A stretch of 42,851 nt of DNA, taken from contig JALEKD010000012.1 of the NCBI GenBank assembly GCA_022769285.1, positions 1 through 42,851 of the forward strand, given 5' to 3'. Origin of the DNA: Prevotella sp. (GTDB taxonomy: Bacteria; Bacteroidota; Bacteroidia; Bacteroidales; Bacteroidaceae). Shown here piece by piece: positions 32,221-40,406 of this stretch (position 1 is its first letter; every line of letters starts with the position of its first letter). The position numbers and the translations under genes were made by a program. The notes below the pieces were generated by a model that saw only the letters and a list, made by a program, of their open reading frames with translations, was not told where the DNA came from and did not search any database.

Positions 32221-32296
32221 CCATCACGGGGAAGATAAAGACCGGTCTTTACGTTTCTAATGACGGCTCCGAGAAACGCAAAGGCCGGTCTCTGCG
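32221..32296 (+). repeat. Dispersed palindromic element, copy 4
   Basis: AGACCGGTCTTTACGTTTC (32239 onward), TAATGACGGCTCC, then GAGAAACGCAAAGGCCGG and TCTC. This is the most compact copy; arms pair at 17 of 19 positions. The sequence TTTACGTTTCTAATGACGGC is shared with copy 3. Confidence 0.8.
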
Positions 32297-32356
32297 ATTT
32301 AGACTACTGCCATTGGCATGCAGGGGGCCTGCACCTGCACGCAGGGAGGGCTTTCC

Positions 32357-32388
32357 ACTTTTTCATCCTTTTACCTTTTTGCCTTTCA
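32357..32388 (-). repeat. T-rich heptamer tract
   Basis: ACTTTTTCATCCTTTTACCT then TTTTGCCTTTC, the complement of the A-rich tracts at 2693-2735 and 14301-14340. It again lies within 100 bp of a palindromic element. Confidence 0.6.
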
Positions 32389-32418
32389 AAGAGCCTTGGG
32401 CGCGCTCCATAGAAACAG

Positions 32419-32455
32419 ATGAGCCCCCAGCCACGGGCGTGGTCTGGGGGCTCAT
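32419..32455 (-). terminator. Terminator of the GH109 gene
   Basis: ATGAGCCCCCAG (32419-32430) pairs exactly with CTGGGGGCTCAT (32444-32455), 23 nt beyond the stop of the minus-strand gene. It is followed by CTGTTTC. Confidence 0.75.
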
Positions 32456-32477
32456 TCTGTTTAGGGTTATATCGTGG

Positions 32478-34013
32478 TTAATTATGTTTCTTCCAGTACT
32501 TGGCACCCTTGGCCTTGAGCTTGGCGGTAAACCCGGCAGAAGCCTGCTCTACCGCAGCTTCCTCTTCGGGCGTGGCAAAGGCGTGGCGGTAACCTTTCAC
32601 GTCGTTCCAGTGACCACGGGTGAAGTCGGGCACCTCAACTGGCTTGTTGCCATGGTTCATGGAGAGGGCGCCCAACTCGGCCAGACAGCACCACTCGCCC
32701 AGGTCGTACACATCAATGTCAAAAGGCAAGCCATGCTGCAGGCAGTAGACCAGACGGCTGTCCATAATGAAGTCCATACCACCGTGGCCGCCCACTTTCT
32801 TGGCCTCGGCCACGTAGCGGGTAACGAGCGGACTCTCGTACTTCTTGGTAAGGGCGCGGCGGTCGGCCACAGGCATATAGGCGTGGCCCGACAGATTGTC
32901 GGACGAGGGGCGCACGCCTGCGTTCTTGAGCTCGGAGCCCGAGAGAGCGTAGCCCTCAGTAGGATACTTGTTGGCGAAGCCCTTGGTACCCGTGAGCTGG
33001 TACATGCGGTTGTAGGGCTGGGGGGTCATCACGTTGTGGTGTATCTCGATAACCTTGCCATTCTCGGTACTGATAAGCGTAGTGGTCTGGTCGCCGTTGG
33101 CAAACTGGGTGCAGGGCTTGCCCGACATCTTCTCGGCCCACGCCTTGCCGTTCACCGACTTGGTGTCCATGGCCACTAATGTTTTCATACGGTCGCCTCG
33201 ATGAATGTCGAGCACCTGGGCAATGGGGCCGAGACCGTGTGTAGCGTACACGTCGCCACGGTGGGTCTGGTTGTAGGCCAGTCGCCAGTGCAGCTTGTCA
33301 TTGGCGTCGCGCTGCCAGTAGGCTTTCCAGAAAGGCGACAGGTCGTGGCGGTAGGCGCCCTGTACATACAGCACCTCGCCGAACACTCCGTGCTGGGCCA
33401 TGTTAAGGCTGTTGAGCTCGAAGAAGTCGTAGCAGCAGTTCTCGAGCATCATGCAGTGCAGGCGGGTCTTCTCAGAGAGGTCGATGAGCTGCCAAATCTC
33501 GCTGAGGTTCATAGCAGAGGGCACCTCGATAGCTACGTGCTTGCCATGCTCCATGGCGTACTTAGCAACGGTAAAGTGGTGCATCCAGTCGGTAGCTATG
33601 TACACCAGGTCGATATCCTTGCGCTCGCAGAGCTTCTTATAGCCATCCTCGCCACCATACACAGCGGCAGGGGGCATGCTGGCATCGCGCAGGATGTTGT
33701 TGCAGGTGTCGGCGCGGCTCTTCTCGTAGTCGCACAGGGCCACCACCTGGGTGCCGTTGATGTACATCCAGCGGCGCACGGCATCGTGGCCGCGCATGCC
33801 CAGGCCCACAAAGCCCACCCGGACTACGGGCAACTTGGCGGTGGCCAGTCCCACGGCCGGCTGCTGACCTACTGGACGCGCCGGAGTATCGGTTACAATG
33901 GTGCCGTCAACTATCTTATACGGCCAGTTGAAGCCCTCCTGGGCGCTGACGGTGTGTGAGCGTATCATCAGGCTCACTATCAGCATCAAGACGAATGAAA
34001 ATCTTCTCATCAT
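32478..34013 (-). CDS. GH109-type NAD-dependent glycosidase (alpha-N-acetylgalactosaminidase-like)
   Basis: A 511-residue exported member of the Gfo/Idh/MocA fold: signal peptide MMRRFSFVLMLIVSLMIRSHTVSA, then the Rossmann segment VGFVGLGMRGHDAVRRWMY. Also present are DLVYIATDWMHHFTVAKYA, KHVAIEVPSAMNLSEIW, MLENCCYDFFEL, THGLGPIAQVLDIHRGDR and HGGMDFIMDSRLVYCLQHG. This set is the GH109 signature, a family using bound NAD to cleave alpha-GalNAc from glycoconjugates such as blood-group A or mucin glycans. The protein is probably periplasmic. The start is 34013 or 34010. It is monocistronic, with promoter at 34038-34045 and terminator at 32419-32455. Confidence 0.9.
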   Translation of the reverse strand: MMRRFSFVLMLIVSLMIRSHTVSAQEGFNWPYKIVDGTIVTDTPARPVGQQPAVGLATAKLPVVRVGFVGLGMRGHDAVRRWMYINGTQVVALCDYEKSRADTCNNILRDASMPPAAVYGGEDGYKKLCERKDIDLVYIATDWMHHFTVAKYAMEHGKHVAIEVPSAMNLSEIWQLIDLSEKTRLHCMMLENCCYDFFELNSLNMAQHGVFGEVLYVQGAYRHDLSPFWKAYWQRDANDKLHWRLAYNQTHRGDVYATHGLGPIAQVLDIHRGDRMKTLVAMDTKSVNGKAWAEKMSGKPCTQFANGDQTTTLISTENGKVIEIHHNVMTPQPYNRMYQLTGTKGFANKYPTEGYALSGSELKNAGVRPSSDNLSGHAYMPVADRRALTKKYESPLVTRYVAEAKKVGGHGGMDFIMDSRLVYCLQHGLPFDIDVYDLGEWCCLAELGALSMNHGNKPVEVPDFTRGHWNDVKGYRHAFATPEEEAAVEQASAGFTAKLKAKGAKYWKKHN

Positions 34014-34037
34014 GTTGTTTATTAAGGATTATAGGGA

Positions 34038-34045
34038 CAAAATTA
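34038..34045 (-). promoter_or_regulatory. GH109 gene promoter -7 box
   Basis: The minus strand reads TAATTTTG, 25 nt upstream of the ATG, in an AT-rich region. Confidence 0.6.
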
Positions 34046-34118
34046 ATAAGAAAAAGGCTAAGAAACACACGTTTGGCCAATAATTGCAGTAAAAAAAACG
34101 ACCCTGGCTCTTACAGAG

Positions 34119-34154
34119 ACCGCCCGCAGCCCATCTGAGGATACTGCGGGCGGT
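34119..34154 (-). terminator. Terminator of the glycine-zipper lipoprotein gene
   Basis: ACCGCCCGCAG (34119-34129) pairs exactly with CTGCGGGCGGT (34144-34154). An eight-T run on the minus strand lies about 20 nt further. Confidence 0.75.
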
Positions 34155-34163
34155 AAGGAGAGG

Positions 34164-35018
34164 TTACTTGCGGGTAGGGATGTTGAACTCGGTAACCTTG
34201 GAAATCTTGTGATTGTTGCCCTCGATGACCGACACACATATCTTGGCGCTTCCGTCCCTGAGGCGGTTATCGGCCTTGACCACAGCGGTGTACCGTATGC
34301 CCTTTCCAGGGTCTATGCGCTCTACATGGATGCCCGGCGATATGTACAGGTGGCGGTTGGCAGTGGCCTCGACCACCATGGGCTGTATATCGTAGATGGG
34401 CTGCGCGCCATGATTGAATACCTCGAACACCACGTGGCACAGCTCACCGCGGCTGATGACATTGTCGCCGTCGGCATCGACAAACCGGGCATTGCGTATC
34501 TCAATAGCAGGCGTATAGGTGATGCCCTCGGCTATATTCTCCACACTCGACGAGCCGGGGAACACCTGTACAGGCTGGTTGACAGACTCGCCGGTAGTGG
34601 GGGTGCCGTTGGCTGTGACAGGCTCGCCTCCGCCGATGCCCTCGATGCGGTCGTCGCCACCATTGTTGGCATCAAAGCCGCTGCCGTAGCTTTCATCGCT
34701 GTTCTGTACCACAGGAGCCTGACGGCGCTCCTGACTGCGGGCAGACCGCCGATAGCTGTACACATCATCGTCGGTCTGCCGTTGCTGGCGCCGCTGGTCC
34801 TGGGCACTGCCTATGACACCACCTATCACGGCGCCACCAGCCATACCTATTACGGTGCCTATATCATGTCCACGGGGACCATCGCTGATGCCCCCAATAG
34901 CACTACCCAAAATACTTCCGAACGTGGCGCCGGTATAGGCACCCTGTCCGGTGTAGGTGCCACAACTGCTTACAAGCATCAGGGCCGACACGGCTAATAC
35001 GGTATAATTCTTTGTCAT
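34164..35018 (-). CDS. Glycine-zipper lipoprotein with an EF-hand-like loop
   Basis: A 284-residue lipoprotein: MTKNYTVLAVSALMLVSSC with lipobox VSSC. Next is a glycine-zipper 2TM region (about 25-70, GATFGSILGSAIGG and GTVIGMAGGAVIGGVIGSA) as found in outer-membrane or envelope-stress proteins. A Gln/Arg/Ser-rich linker (RRQQRQTDDDVYSYRRSARS) follows, then a C-terminal beta domain. This contains DADGDNVISRGE, which fits an EF-hand/dockerin-type calcium loop, followed by LCHVVFEVFNHGAQPIYDIQP. Function is unknown. The start at 35018 gives a proper signal peptide; upstream in-frame ATGs do not. The -7 box is at 35103-35110. Confidence 0.8.
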   Translation of the reverse strand: MTKNYTVLAVSALMLVSSCGTYTGQGAYTGATFGSILGSAIGGISDGPRGHDIGTVIGMAGGAVIGGVIGSAQDQRRQQRQTDDDVYSYRRSARSQERRQAPVVQNSDESYGSGFDANNGGDDRIEGIGGGEPVTANGTPTTGESVNQPVQVFPGSSSVENIAEGITYTPAIEIRNARFVDADGDNVISRGELCHVVFEVFNHGAQPIYDIQPMVVEATANRHLYISPGIHVERIDPGKGIRYTAVVKADNRLRDGSAKICVSVIEGNNHKISKVTEFNIPTRK

Positions 35019-35102
35019 AGCTGTCACTTCCATTACATCCCACGCGAACCCGCCGGCTACTACACTGGGCATACGGCCGCCGCTGGGAACTGATTACAGG
35101 TG

Positions 35103-35110
35103 CAAATGTA
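35103..35110 (-). promoter_or_regulatory. Promoter -7 box of the glycine-zipper lipoprotein gene
   Basis: The minus strand reads TACATTTG, matching TAnnTTTG, about 85 nt before the ATG. Confidence 0.55.
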
Positions 35111-35601
35111 ATAATTTCCAAACATTCCACCGCCATCTTTTCCCTAAAAAAGAGTAGGGATTTCCCTACCATGGCAAAAAGCCGCACGCCCGCCACCATC
35201 TCTCCACCTTTTCCGTCTCTGCTTTCGGCCAAATAATCACGATAGGCCAACAACACTGATAACCGCAAACAGATGCGTTATCTATCCATTACATCTGTAT
35301 CGAAACCGAAGCTCGTCATCTCGGCCATATTCTAAAATCGCAAGCTCGTCATGGGCATACTCGCTGTTTGCCGCTGGAGCCATCCTGCCTCTCACAGGTT
35401 TTCCTGGAGTCAAGAGTATTATGCACCATACCACTGGCCAAATCGTCGCGGCCGCAGAAGAGGTATTACAGATGATGCACATATCGAAATTCGCTTTCTA
35501 TGATATGCCATCAGGTGCTTTCTCTGCTTTGCTTTTCGAGCAAACTTTTTGCTAACATTGACAACTCAACATAACTTGCCATGTATTTAACATCATTTAA
35601 T
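35111..35601. other. Gene-free interval, possible degenerate remnant
   Basis: No supported gene. The open frame at 35282-35482 (minus) has no promoter or recognisable domain. AAGCTCGTCAT occurs twice (near 35309 and 35341), a short direct repeat. The base composition changes here, from GC-rich on the left to clearly AT-richer on the right. Confidence 0.5.
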
Positions 35602-35641
35602 CCCCCCCCCATACGCGTTATATCTATATTATATACCTTTG
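35602..35641 (+). promoter_or_regulatory. Promoter of the fimbrillin-like operon with a C9 tract
   Basis: The -7 box TACCTTTG is at 35634-35641. Nine consecutive C (35602-35610) lie 23 nt upstream of it, abutting the -33 position, with TATATCTATATTATATA between. Such runs are slippage-prone. Confidence 0.65.
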
Positions 35642-35679
35642 CAGTCCATTATAACAACAAAGATAACAAATACGAACTT

Positions 35680-35841
35680 ATGAAGAAGCAAAGTTACATT
35701 TCACCTTGTATAAATATGTACAAGGTAGTAACGCCTGCAATACTGGCAGGTAGTGGAGAACAAGGCAATGTCGGTCGACCACAAAATTTTTCTGTCACTG
35801 AGAGCACGACAAATGGTGACGAAGAAGATGTCTGGGAATAA
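35680..35841 (+). CDS. Small peptide of unknown function upstream of the fimbrillin-like gene
   Basis: Fifty-three codons: MKKQSYISPCINMYKVVTPA, then ILAGSGEQGNVG and an acidic end (NGDEEDVWE). Small proteins with a basic MKK-Y--P start and an 'ILAGSG'-like turn are frequent next to surface-protein genes in Prevotella-like bacteria, as I recall, without known function. It has a good promoter 38 nt upstream, and the next gene starts 26 nt after its stop, so the two are an operon. There is no signal-peptide hydrophobic core of usual length. Confidence 0.6.
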   Translation: MKKQSYISPCINMYKVVTPAILAGSGEQGNVGRPQNFSVTESTTNGDEEDVWE

Positions 35842-35867
35842 TTAGTTTCTTAAAAAATTACACAAAG

Positions 35868-37136
35868 ATGAAGAATGTATTATATTCTCTTTTTTTAGCG
35901 CTGACTATAATGTCTCTCGCTGCGTGCAGCAATGATGACAACAATGATCCGCAACTGAAAAAGGGTATGACCCTTTATGCCACTATCGAAGATATGGGTA
36001 CACGTGCTACGATGACGGATAACGATGGGTCATGGAAATTCGCTTTTACTACTAACGATGTTGTGAATGTAAGCAACGAACAAATAACATCATACTACAC
36101 GTTCACCAATATGGGGAATCAGTTCGCCAGCACAGATGCCATGACAACAGCGAAAGCTACCCATTGGTATGCTTACTTCCCTGGCAACGAAGTGGATTTG
36201 ACAAAACAGAAAGGGACTTTCGATGACGTGGCCAACAAGTATGCCGTAGCGGGTAAGACAAATGAGACAACAACAGGCGCAGACGGGCTTTCCATTGCCT
36301 TGAGTGCCAAGGTCGCAGTGCTTCGTGTCGTGGAGGTAGACAAGACTGGCACACTGGACATTAACGTGAAGACAGCTGACGGCAAATGGGTAAAAGGACT
36401 TACCGCCATCAAGAACGAAGACAACTTTGCCATAAGTACAAACGAGACCAAGACTACGCTGCTTTCCAAAACCTCAACCGCAGGAGAAATCAGCTATGTG
36501 ATAGTGCCTGCGGGCCAAAAAATAGCGATATATAATGGCAATCTGCTCCTTAACACCACAAAAGAGGGTGGACTGACTGCAGGCAAGTACTACACCATAA
36601 CCTCAGGCCCAACAAAAGGCACAGCAAAAGCTCTTATCAATAATACAGAAACTCCCATAGAGTGGGTGCAGCTGTGGGCTGGCGGCCCGAGGTTCGCCAC
36701 AAAGGATGTTGCAAAAGAGATGACCTGGACTGATGCCGCAAAGACAGGTAGTGACTTTGCTTGGGGCGAGAATTGGCGTGCCCCAACTGATGAAGAAATC
36801 ACAAAAGCAGGAGGTTTCTCATACGATTGGGAAAATCAGAAAACTACTACAGGCTCTCCCACGATTACATTATCTCAAAAAAATGGAGAAGACATTGTTA
36901 TATTTACTGGCGTGCAACTCGGATATACCAAAAACAGTTTGACCCTTTATAACAAGATTGACAAAGAAGGTTATAGCAATTTTAGTTTTTGGACATCTTC
37001 GGAAGGGAATAATTATGGTCACCACTTCATGATTAAAATACAGAATGGCATAATACGTGCTTTTGGTATATTGCAAGTTGAGGACAAAACTAAGTATCAT
37101 CTGGTTCGCCCCGTATTGGCAAAATCACCGTGGTAA
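35868..37136 (+). CDS. Fimbrillin-family-like surface lipoprotein with a C-terminal FISUMP-like region
   Basis: A 422-residue lipoprotein: MKNVLYSLFLALTIMSLAAC, with an acidic SNDDNND after Cys20 that resembles the Bacteroidota surface-export signal. The N-terminal part (TLYATIEDMGTRATMTDNDG, FTTNDVVNVSN, THWYAYFPG) follows the fimbrillin/Mfa-like pattern in which a 'GTRAT' strand starts the mature domain. The C-terminal ~150 residues (WVQLWAGGPRFA, WGENWRAPTDEEI, FSFWTSSEGNNYGHHF, YHLVRPV) resemble the Fibrobacter-succinogenes major-paralogous domain. Codon use and base composition are AT-richer than in the flanking genes, which suggests transfer. The C9 tract in the promoter region points to variable expression. 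Confidence 0.72.
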   Translation: MKNVLYSLFLALTIMSLAACSNDDNNDPQLKKGMTLYATIEDMGTRATMTDNDGSWKFAFTTNDVVNVSNEQITSYYTFTNMGNQFASTDAMTTAKATHWYAYFPGNEVDLTKQKGTFDDVANKYAVAGKTNETTTGADGLSIALSAKVAVLRVVEVDKTGTLDINVKTADGKWVKGLTAIKNEDNFAISTNETKTTLLSKTSTAGEISYVIVPAGQKIAIYNGNLLLNTTKEGGLTAGKYYTITSGPTKGTAKALINNTETPIEWVQLWAGGPRFATKDVAKEMTWTDAAKTGSDFAWGENWRAPTDEEITKAGGFSYDWENQKTTTGSPTITLSQKNGEDIVIFTGVQLGYTKNSLTLYNKIDKEGYSNFSFWTSSEGNNYGHHFMIKIQNGIIRAFGILQVEDKTKYHLVRPVLAKSPW

Positions 37137-37211
37137 CTATGAGTAATAACAATACAGAAAATTAAGTCCCCATAATATACTTCATTCTGCCCAAGTGGGA
37201 CTACCTATCAT

Positions 37212-37251
37212 AAACCTTCATCCTGCAGTTACTGCAAGATGAAGGTTTTTT
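37212..37251 (+). terminator. Terminator of the fimbrillin-like operon
   Basis: AAACCTTCATC (37212-37222) pairs with GATGAAGGTTT (37238-37248), then TTTTT; inner TGCA bases extend the stem. Confidence 0.9.
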
Positions 37252-37293
37252 GTACAGGAGCCGTTTCGCACTTGGCCTACCTCGCCTATGCCG

Positions 37294-37746
37294 TTACCGA
37301 CGCTCCTTAAAGAAGTCCTGCATGAGTTGACGACAGGCATTTTCCAACACACCAGACGTTACCTGGGTCTTGGGGTGGTACGCATGGGGGGCGTAGAGGG
37401 TATAACCGCGCTTGACATCGGGGGCACCATAGACCACACGGTCTATCTGTGACCAGCCGAGAGCACCGGCGCACATCACGCAGGGTTCTACCGTGACGTA
37501 GAGCGTACAGCCGCGGAGATACTTGCCACCCAACAGATTGGCCGCTGCGGTAATGGCCTGCATCTCGGCATGAGCCGTCACATCATGGAGCGTTTCGGTA
37601 AGATTGTGGGCACGGGCGATGATACGCCCCTGACATACGATGACGGCTCCAATGGGTATCTCGCCTTCGGACAATGCCTGCCGGGCCTGCTCTATGGCCT
37701 TAGACATAAACAGTTCGTCCTGCTTCTGTTGTTCTTCTGCACTCAT
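37294..37746 (-). CDS. tadA: tRNA-specific adenosine(34) deaminase
   Basis: A 150-residue zinc deaminase forming inosine at the wobble position. It has the catalytic TAHAEMQAI (HAE) and VEPCVMCAGAL (PCxxC) motifs, preceded by GEIPIGAVIVCQGRIIA, all in standard order. The length is typical for TadA. It is convergent with the fimbrillin-like operon and lies downstream of the TPR gene, from which a good terminator (37874-37905) separates it. No consensus promoter was found in the 130 nt upstream. Confidence 0.93.
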   Translation of the reverse strand: MSAEEQQKQDELFMSKAIEQARQALSEGEIPIGAVIVCQGRIIARAHNLTETLHDVTAHAEMQAITAAANLLGGKYLRGCTLYVTVEPCVMCAGALGWSQIDRVVYGAPDVKRGYTLYAPHAYHPKTQVTSGVLENACRQLMQDFFKERR

Positions 37747-37873
37747 CTTTTCTTTTCTGACTATCCCACAAAGTGGGCTGACCTTCCCTATCCTCTATCT
37801 GACAAACTACATGCAGAAACCCACGGTGGGACAACCGAGTGGAATAAACTCAAGGAGGGCGGACACCATTAAC

Positions 37874-37905
37874 AAAAAAAGTGGGAATGTACATGCCATC
37901 CCCAC
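37874..37905 (-). terminator. Terminator of the TonB-PstS-TPR operon
   Basis: GTGGGAATG (37881-37889) and CATCCCCAC (37897-37905) form a 9-bp stem with one mismatch. It is followed on the minus strand by seven T (37880-37874). Confidence 0.85.
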
Positions 37906-37950
37906 CTCTATCTTAACTATTAATTATTGATACGTTATATACTCAGCAGT

Positions 37951-39372
37951 TTACTTCATGCCAAGGGCCTGCTTAGCGGTAGCGTTCTCGGGGTCTATCT
38001 CCAGAACTTTCTTCCAGTTCTCATTTGCCTGGGCCTTGTCATTATGCAGCATATAGTAATAACCCAGATAACGGTAAGCCTCTACCAGGCGAGCCTTATC
38101 AGAGTCTTCGGGAGCAGACTTAGCCTTGATAAGCTCTATGAGCTTCTCGTAATGCGGCTTGGCGGCACCTGTCTTGGTTTCCGGGTCGAGTTTGTAACCG
38201 ATATGGGCACGCTGATAGGTAGCATAGTCGGCCACACTGGGGAACTTGTCTGCGATAACGCCCCAAGCCTTGTCGGCCTCAGCATAATACTTCATCTGGT
38301 CGGCTCCAGTAACTTTCTCGGCCTGTGCCATGTAGATATTAGGCAACTTGCTGTACTCGTAGGCGGTAACCTTGTCGGCATTATCGACATATTTGTTAAA
38401 GGCTGCTACAGCACTGTCAACATCGCCTTTCTCGGCATATACGTCAGAAAGAACCTTGTATATCTTAACCTGCATAGCCTTGTTATTGGCATCCAGGACG
38501 ATAGCCTTGTTGAACTGATCGATGGCTTTGTCATAATCCTTGTTACCACTATAAGCCATACCGAGGTACAGGTGGTCATTGCCCGACAGCTTAACCTTAT
38601 CAGAAGCCAAAAGAGCATTGCCGGCAGCAATGGCCTCAGGGAAACGGTTCAGCTCGGTAAGGTTAAAGAGGGCCAGACGGTTCAGACCGGCATTGTTGGC
38701 AAAGCGGGTACGGCCTGCCTCAGCTATCTCAAGGCTCTTCTGATAATCGGCGAGCAAATAGCAGTCGGTAGAATAAGCCGCGAACTGATAGTCTTCCATC
38801 TTGCTGCGATCCACCTTATCATAATAGCTTACAGCCTTCTTGATATTTCCTGCCTTGTCATATATTTCAGCCGAAATGATGTCCACGGGATAGTCTGGAC
38901 GCACCTTGCGAAGTTCCTCGAGCTTGGCCACGGCAGCAGCAGGATTGGCCTTGCTGTTAACCTGGGCATAGCGGCGATAGCCATCTACATTCTGAGGATC
39001 CATGACGGTGGCCTGCTCAAACCAAGCCGAAGCCTCACCTCCATTGTCCTTAAATGCATCAATGTCGCCCATCAGCACATAGCCTGGGCCATACTTAGAA
39101 TTAACCTTGATGGCAGTCTCCGCAAACAGCTGGGCATTGGCGGTATCCTTAACATCCAGATAGGCACGACCAAGGGCGGTCAGAGCCTCCGCGTTTTTCT
39201 TGTAAGTCTTACGGAAATCCTTAATCTCACTCTGAATGGCGGCAGTATTACCCTTGTTGTCCTTTACCAACTTAGTAATTTTCTCGATGTCGCTCTTCAC
39301 ATCCTGTGCCACCACGGGAGCACTGAAAACTACTATCAGAGCTCCGATAAGTAAATATTTAATCGCTTTCAT
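37951..39372 (-). CDS. Exported TPR-repeat protein of the TonB operon
   Basis: A 473-residue protein with signal peptide MKAIKYLLIGALIVVFSAPVVA (cleavage near AQD). An array of tetratricopeptide repeats covers most of its length, e.g. AEALTALGRAYLDVKDTANA, DHLYLGMAYSGNKDYDKAID and LVEAYRYLGYYYMLHNDKAQ. The last repeat ends NWKKVLEIDPENATAKQALG. It is the usual final member of the Bacteroidota exbB-exbD-exbD-tonB-pstS-TPR cluster; its role is unknown but probably that of a periplasmic scaffold. It has a promoter of its own at 39420-39427, so it may be expressed apart from the operon. Confidence 0.85.
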   Translation of the reverse strand: MKAIKYLLIGALIVVFSAPVVAQDVKSDIEKITKLVKDNKGNTAAIQSEIKDFRKTYKKNAEALTALGRAYLDVKDTANAQLFAETAIKVNSKYGPGYVLMGDIDAFKDNGGEASAWFEQATVMDPQNVDGYRRYAQVNSKANPAAAVAKLEELRKVRPDYPVDIISAEIYDKAGNIKKAVSYYDKVDRSKMEDYQFAAYSTDCYLLADYQKSLEIAEAGRTRFANNAGLNRLALFNLTELNRFPEAIAAGNALLASDKVKLSGNDHLYLGMAYSGNKDYDKAIDQFNKAIVLDANNKAMQVKIYKVLSDVYAEKGDVDSAVAAFNKYVDNADKVTAYEYSKLPNIYMAQAEKVTGADQMKYYAEADKAWGVIADKFPSVADYATYQRAHIGYKLDPETKTGAAKPHYEKLIELIKAKSAPEDSDKARLVEAYRYLGYYYMLHNDKAQANENWKKVLEIDPENATAKQALGMK

Positions 39373-39419
39373 AATTCTATATTTTAGTGATTATATTCTT
39401 TTGACATTCGACATACCCG

Positions 39420-39427
39420 CAAAGTTA
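39420..39427 (-). promoter_or_regulatory. Internal promoter for the TPR gene
   Basis: The minus strand reads TAACTTTG, matching TAnnTTTG, just after the stop codon of the PstS-like gene and 48 nt before the TPR gene start. Confidence 0.55.
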
Positions 39428-39430
39428 CCA

Positions 39431-40390
39431 TTATTGAGTAATATTAACATCACGGATGGTAATATTGCCCTGAACGGGAAGCAAGCCCGACTTAAAAATA
39501 ATGAGCTGGCCCTTGGGCGATGTTAAGAAATTGGCAAACCCCCATGGCAAACCACGCAACGGGTCGTTGAGCAGGGCGTAAATGGTACGCGCCAAGGGAT
39601 AGTTGCCATTATATATATAGTACTGATAGGGCTTCCAACTATTGGCAGGGGTAGCCTTGTCCAAGCGGGAAACCGCCATCGTGCGGATATTCTTCTTAAA
39701 GGTAAGGTTGGTCGTATCGCGCTTATCATTCAACCAATTACTACCAATAACCCCGATGGCATTAGGCGTCTTCTCGACATAGGATATCACATCGGCAGTC
39801 TTCTTGACAGCCACCACATTGGGATTGGTAATGGGCTTGCCACCCAAGATACTATCCTCGGCAAAATGTACTGTGCTTGACTTGCGATTGTCGAATACCA
39901 CAATGATGTCGCCCCTGGTATTTTTAGGGTTGAGCGACGACCACTTGGTAACCTTGCCTGACAGTATATTGGCAATGTCCTTTACCGAGATGCAAGTATC
40001 ATTATTACTTTTATTCACTATCAATGCCAACCCATCGTAAGCTATGGGGAACGAGCGGGGATTGAAAGTTTGGTCTTCCAGGCTCTGGCGTTCCTTGGCC
40101 TTGAAGTCGCGGGCCGTAATGGCCAGGCATATTTTTCCCTTCAGCAACATGGTAACAGCATCCGACTCATTGGTATATATCGGCTTAACCGTTGCCTGTG
40201 GGTAAGAAAACTCGAAGAGTTGAACCTCTTCATCTATAATGGGACTAAAACTTTCGTCAGAGGCGAAACTAGCCACCCCTGACGAATAAGTATCTGTCCG
40301 CCCGCCCTTGTGCTTCTTGTTCTGACAAGAGACACAAAGACAGGCGAATAGTGTTAATCCTACAAAAATGTAGAATACGGTCTTTTTCAT
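39431..40390 (-). CDS. PstS-like phosphate-binding lipoprotein
   Basis: A 319-residue lipoprotein (MKKTVFYIFVGLTLFACLCVSC; lipobox CVSC). It has the periplasmic binding protein type II fold of the PstS group: LLKGKICLAITARDFKAKE, SFPIAYDGLALIVNKSN, IANILSGKVTKWSSL, DNRKSSTVHF and TPNAIGVIGSNWLND. The permease and ATPase genes of a Pst transporter are absent; it sits inside a TonB-type operon. A role in TonB-dependent uptake or signalling is therefore more likely than classical Pst transport, though this is inference. It lies 16 nt downstream of tonB. Confidence 0.85.
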   Translation of the reverse strand: MKKTVFYIFVGLTLFACLCVSCQNKKHKGGRTDTYSSGVASFASDESFSPIIDEEVQLFEFSYPQATVKPIYTNESDAVTMLLKGKICLAITARDFKAKERQSLEDQTFNPRSFPIAYDGLALIVNKSNNDTCISVKDIANILSGKVTKWSSLNPKNTRGDIIVVFDNRKSSTVHFAEDSILGGKPITNPNVVAVKKTADVISYVEKTPNAIGVIGSNWLNDKRDTTNLTFKKNIRTMAVSRLDKATPANSWKPYQYYIYNGNYPLARTIYALLNDPLRGLPWGFANFLTSPKGQLIIFKSGLLPVQGNITIRDVNITQ

Positions 40391-40406
40391 TCTGTTAATA
40401 ATGATA

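Noticed and set aside
35282..35482. 66-codon minus-strand frame
   Set aside because: No promoter, no recognisable domain; its start falls in a gene-free, compositionally mixed interval. Kept only as a possible remnant.
37927..39354. 475-codon plus-strand frame opposite the TPR gene
   Set aside because: Hydrophobic translation arises from complementing TPR helices; the minus gene has a signal peptide, repeats and operon context.
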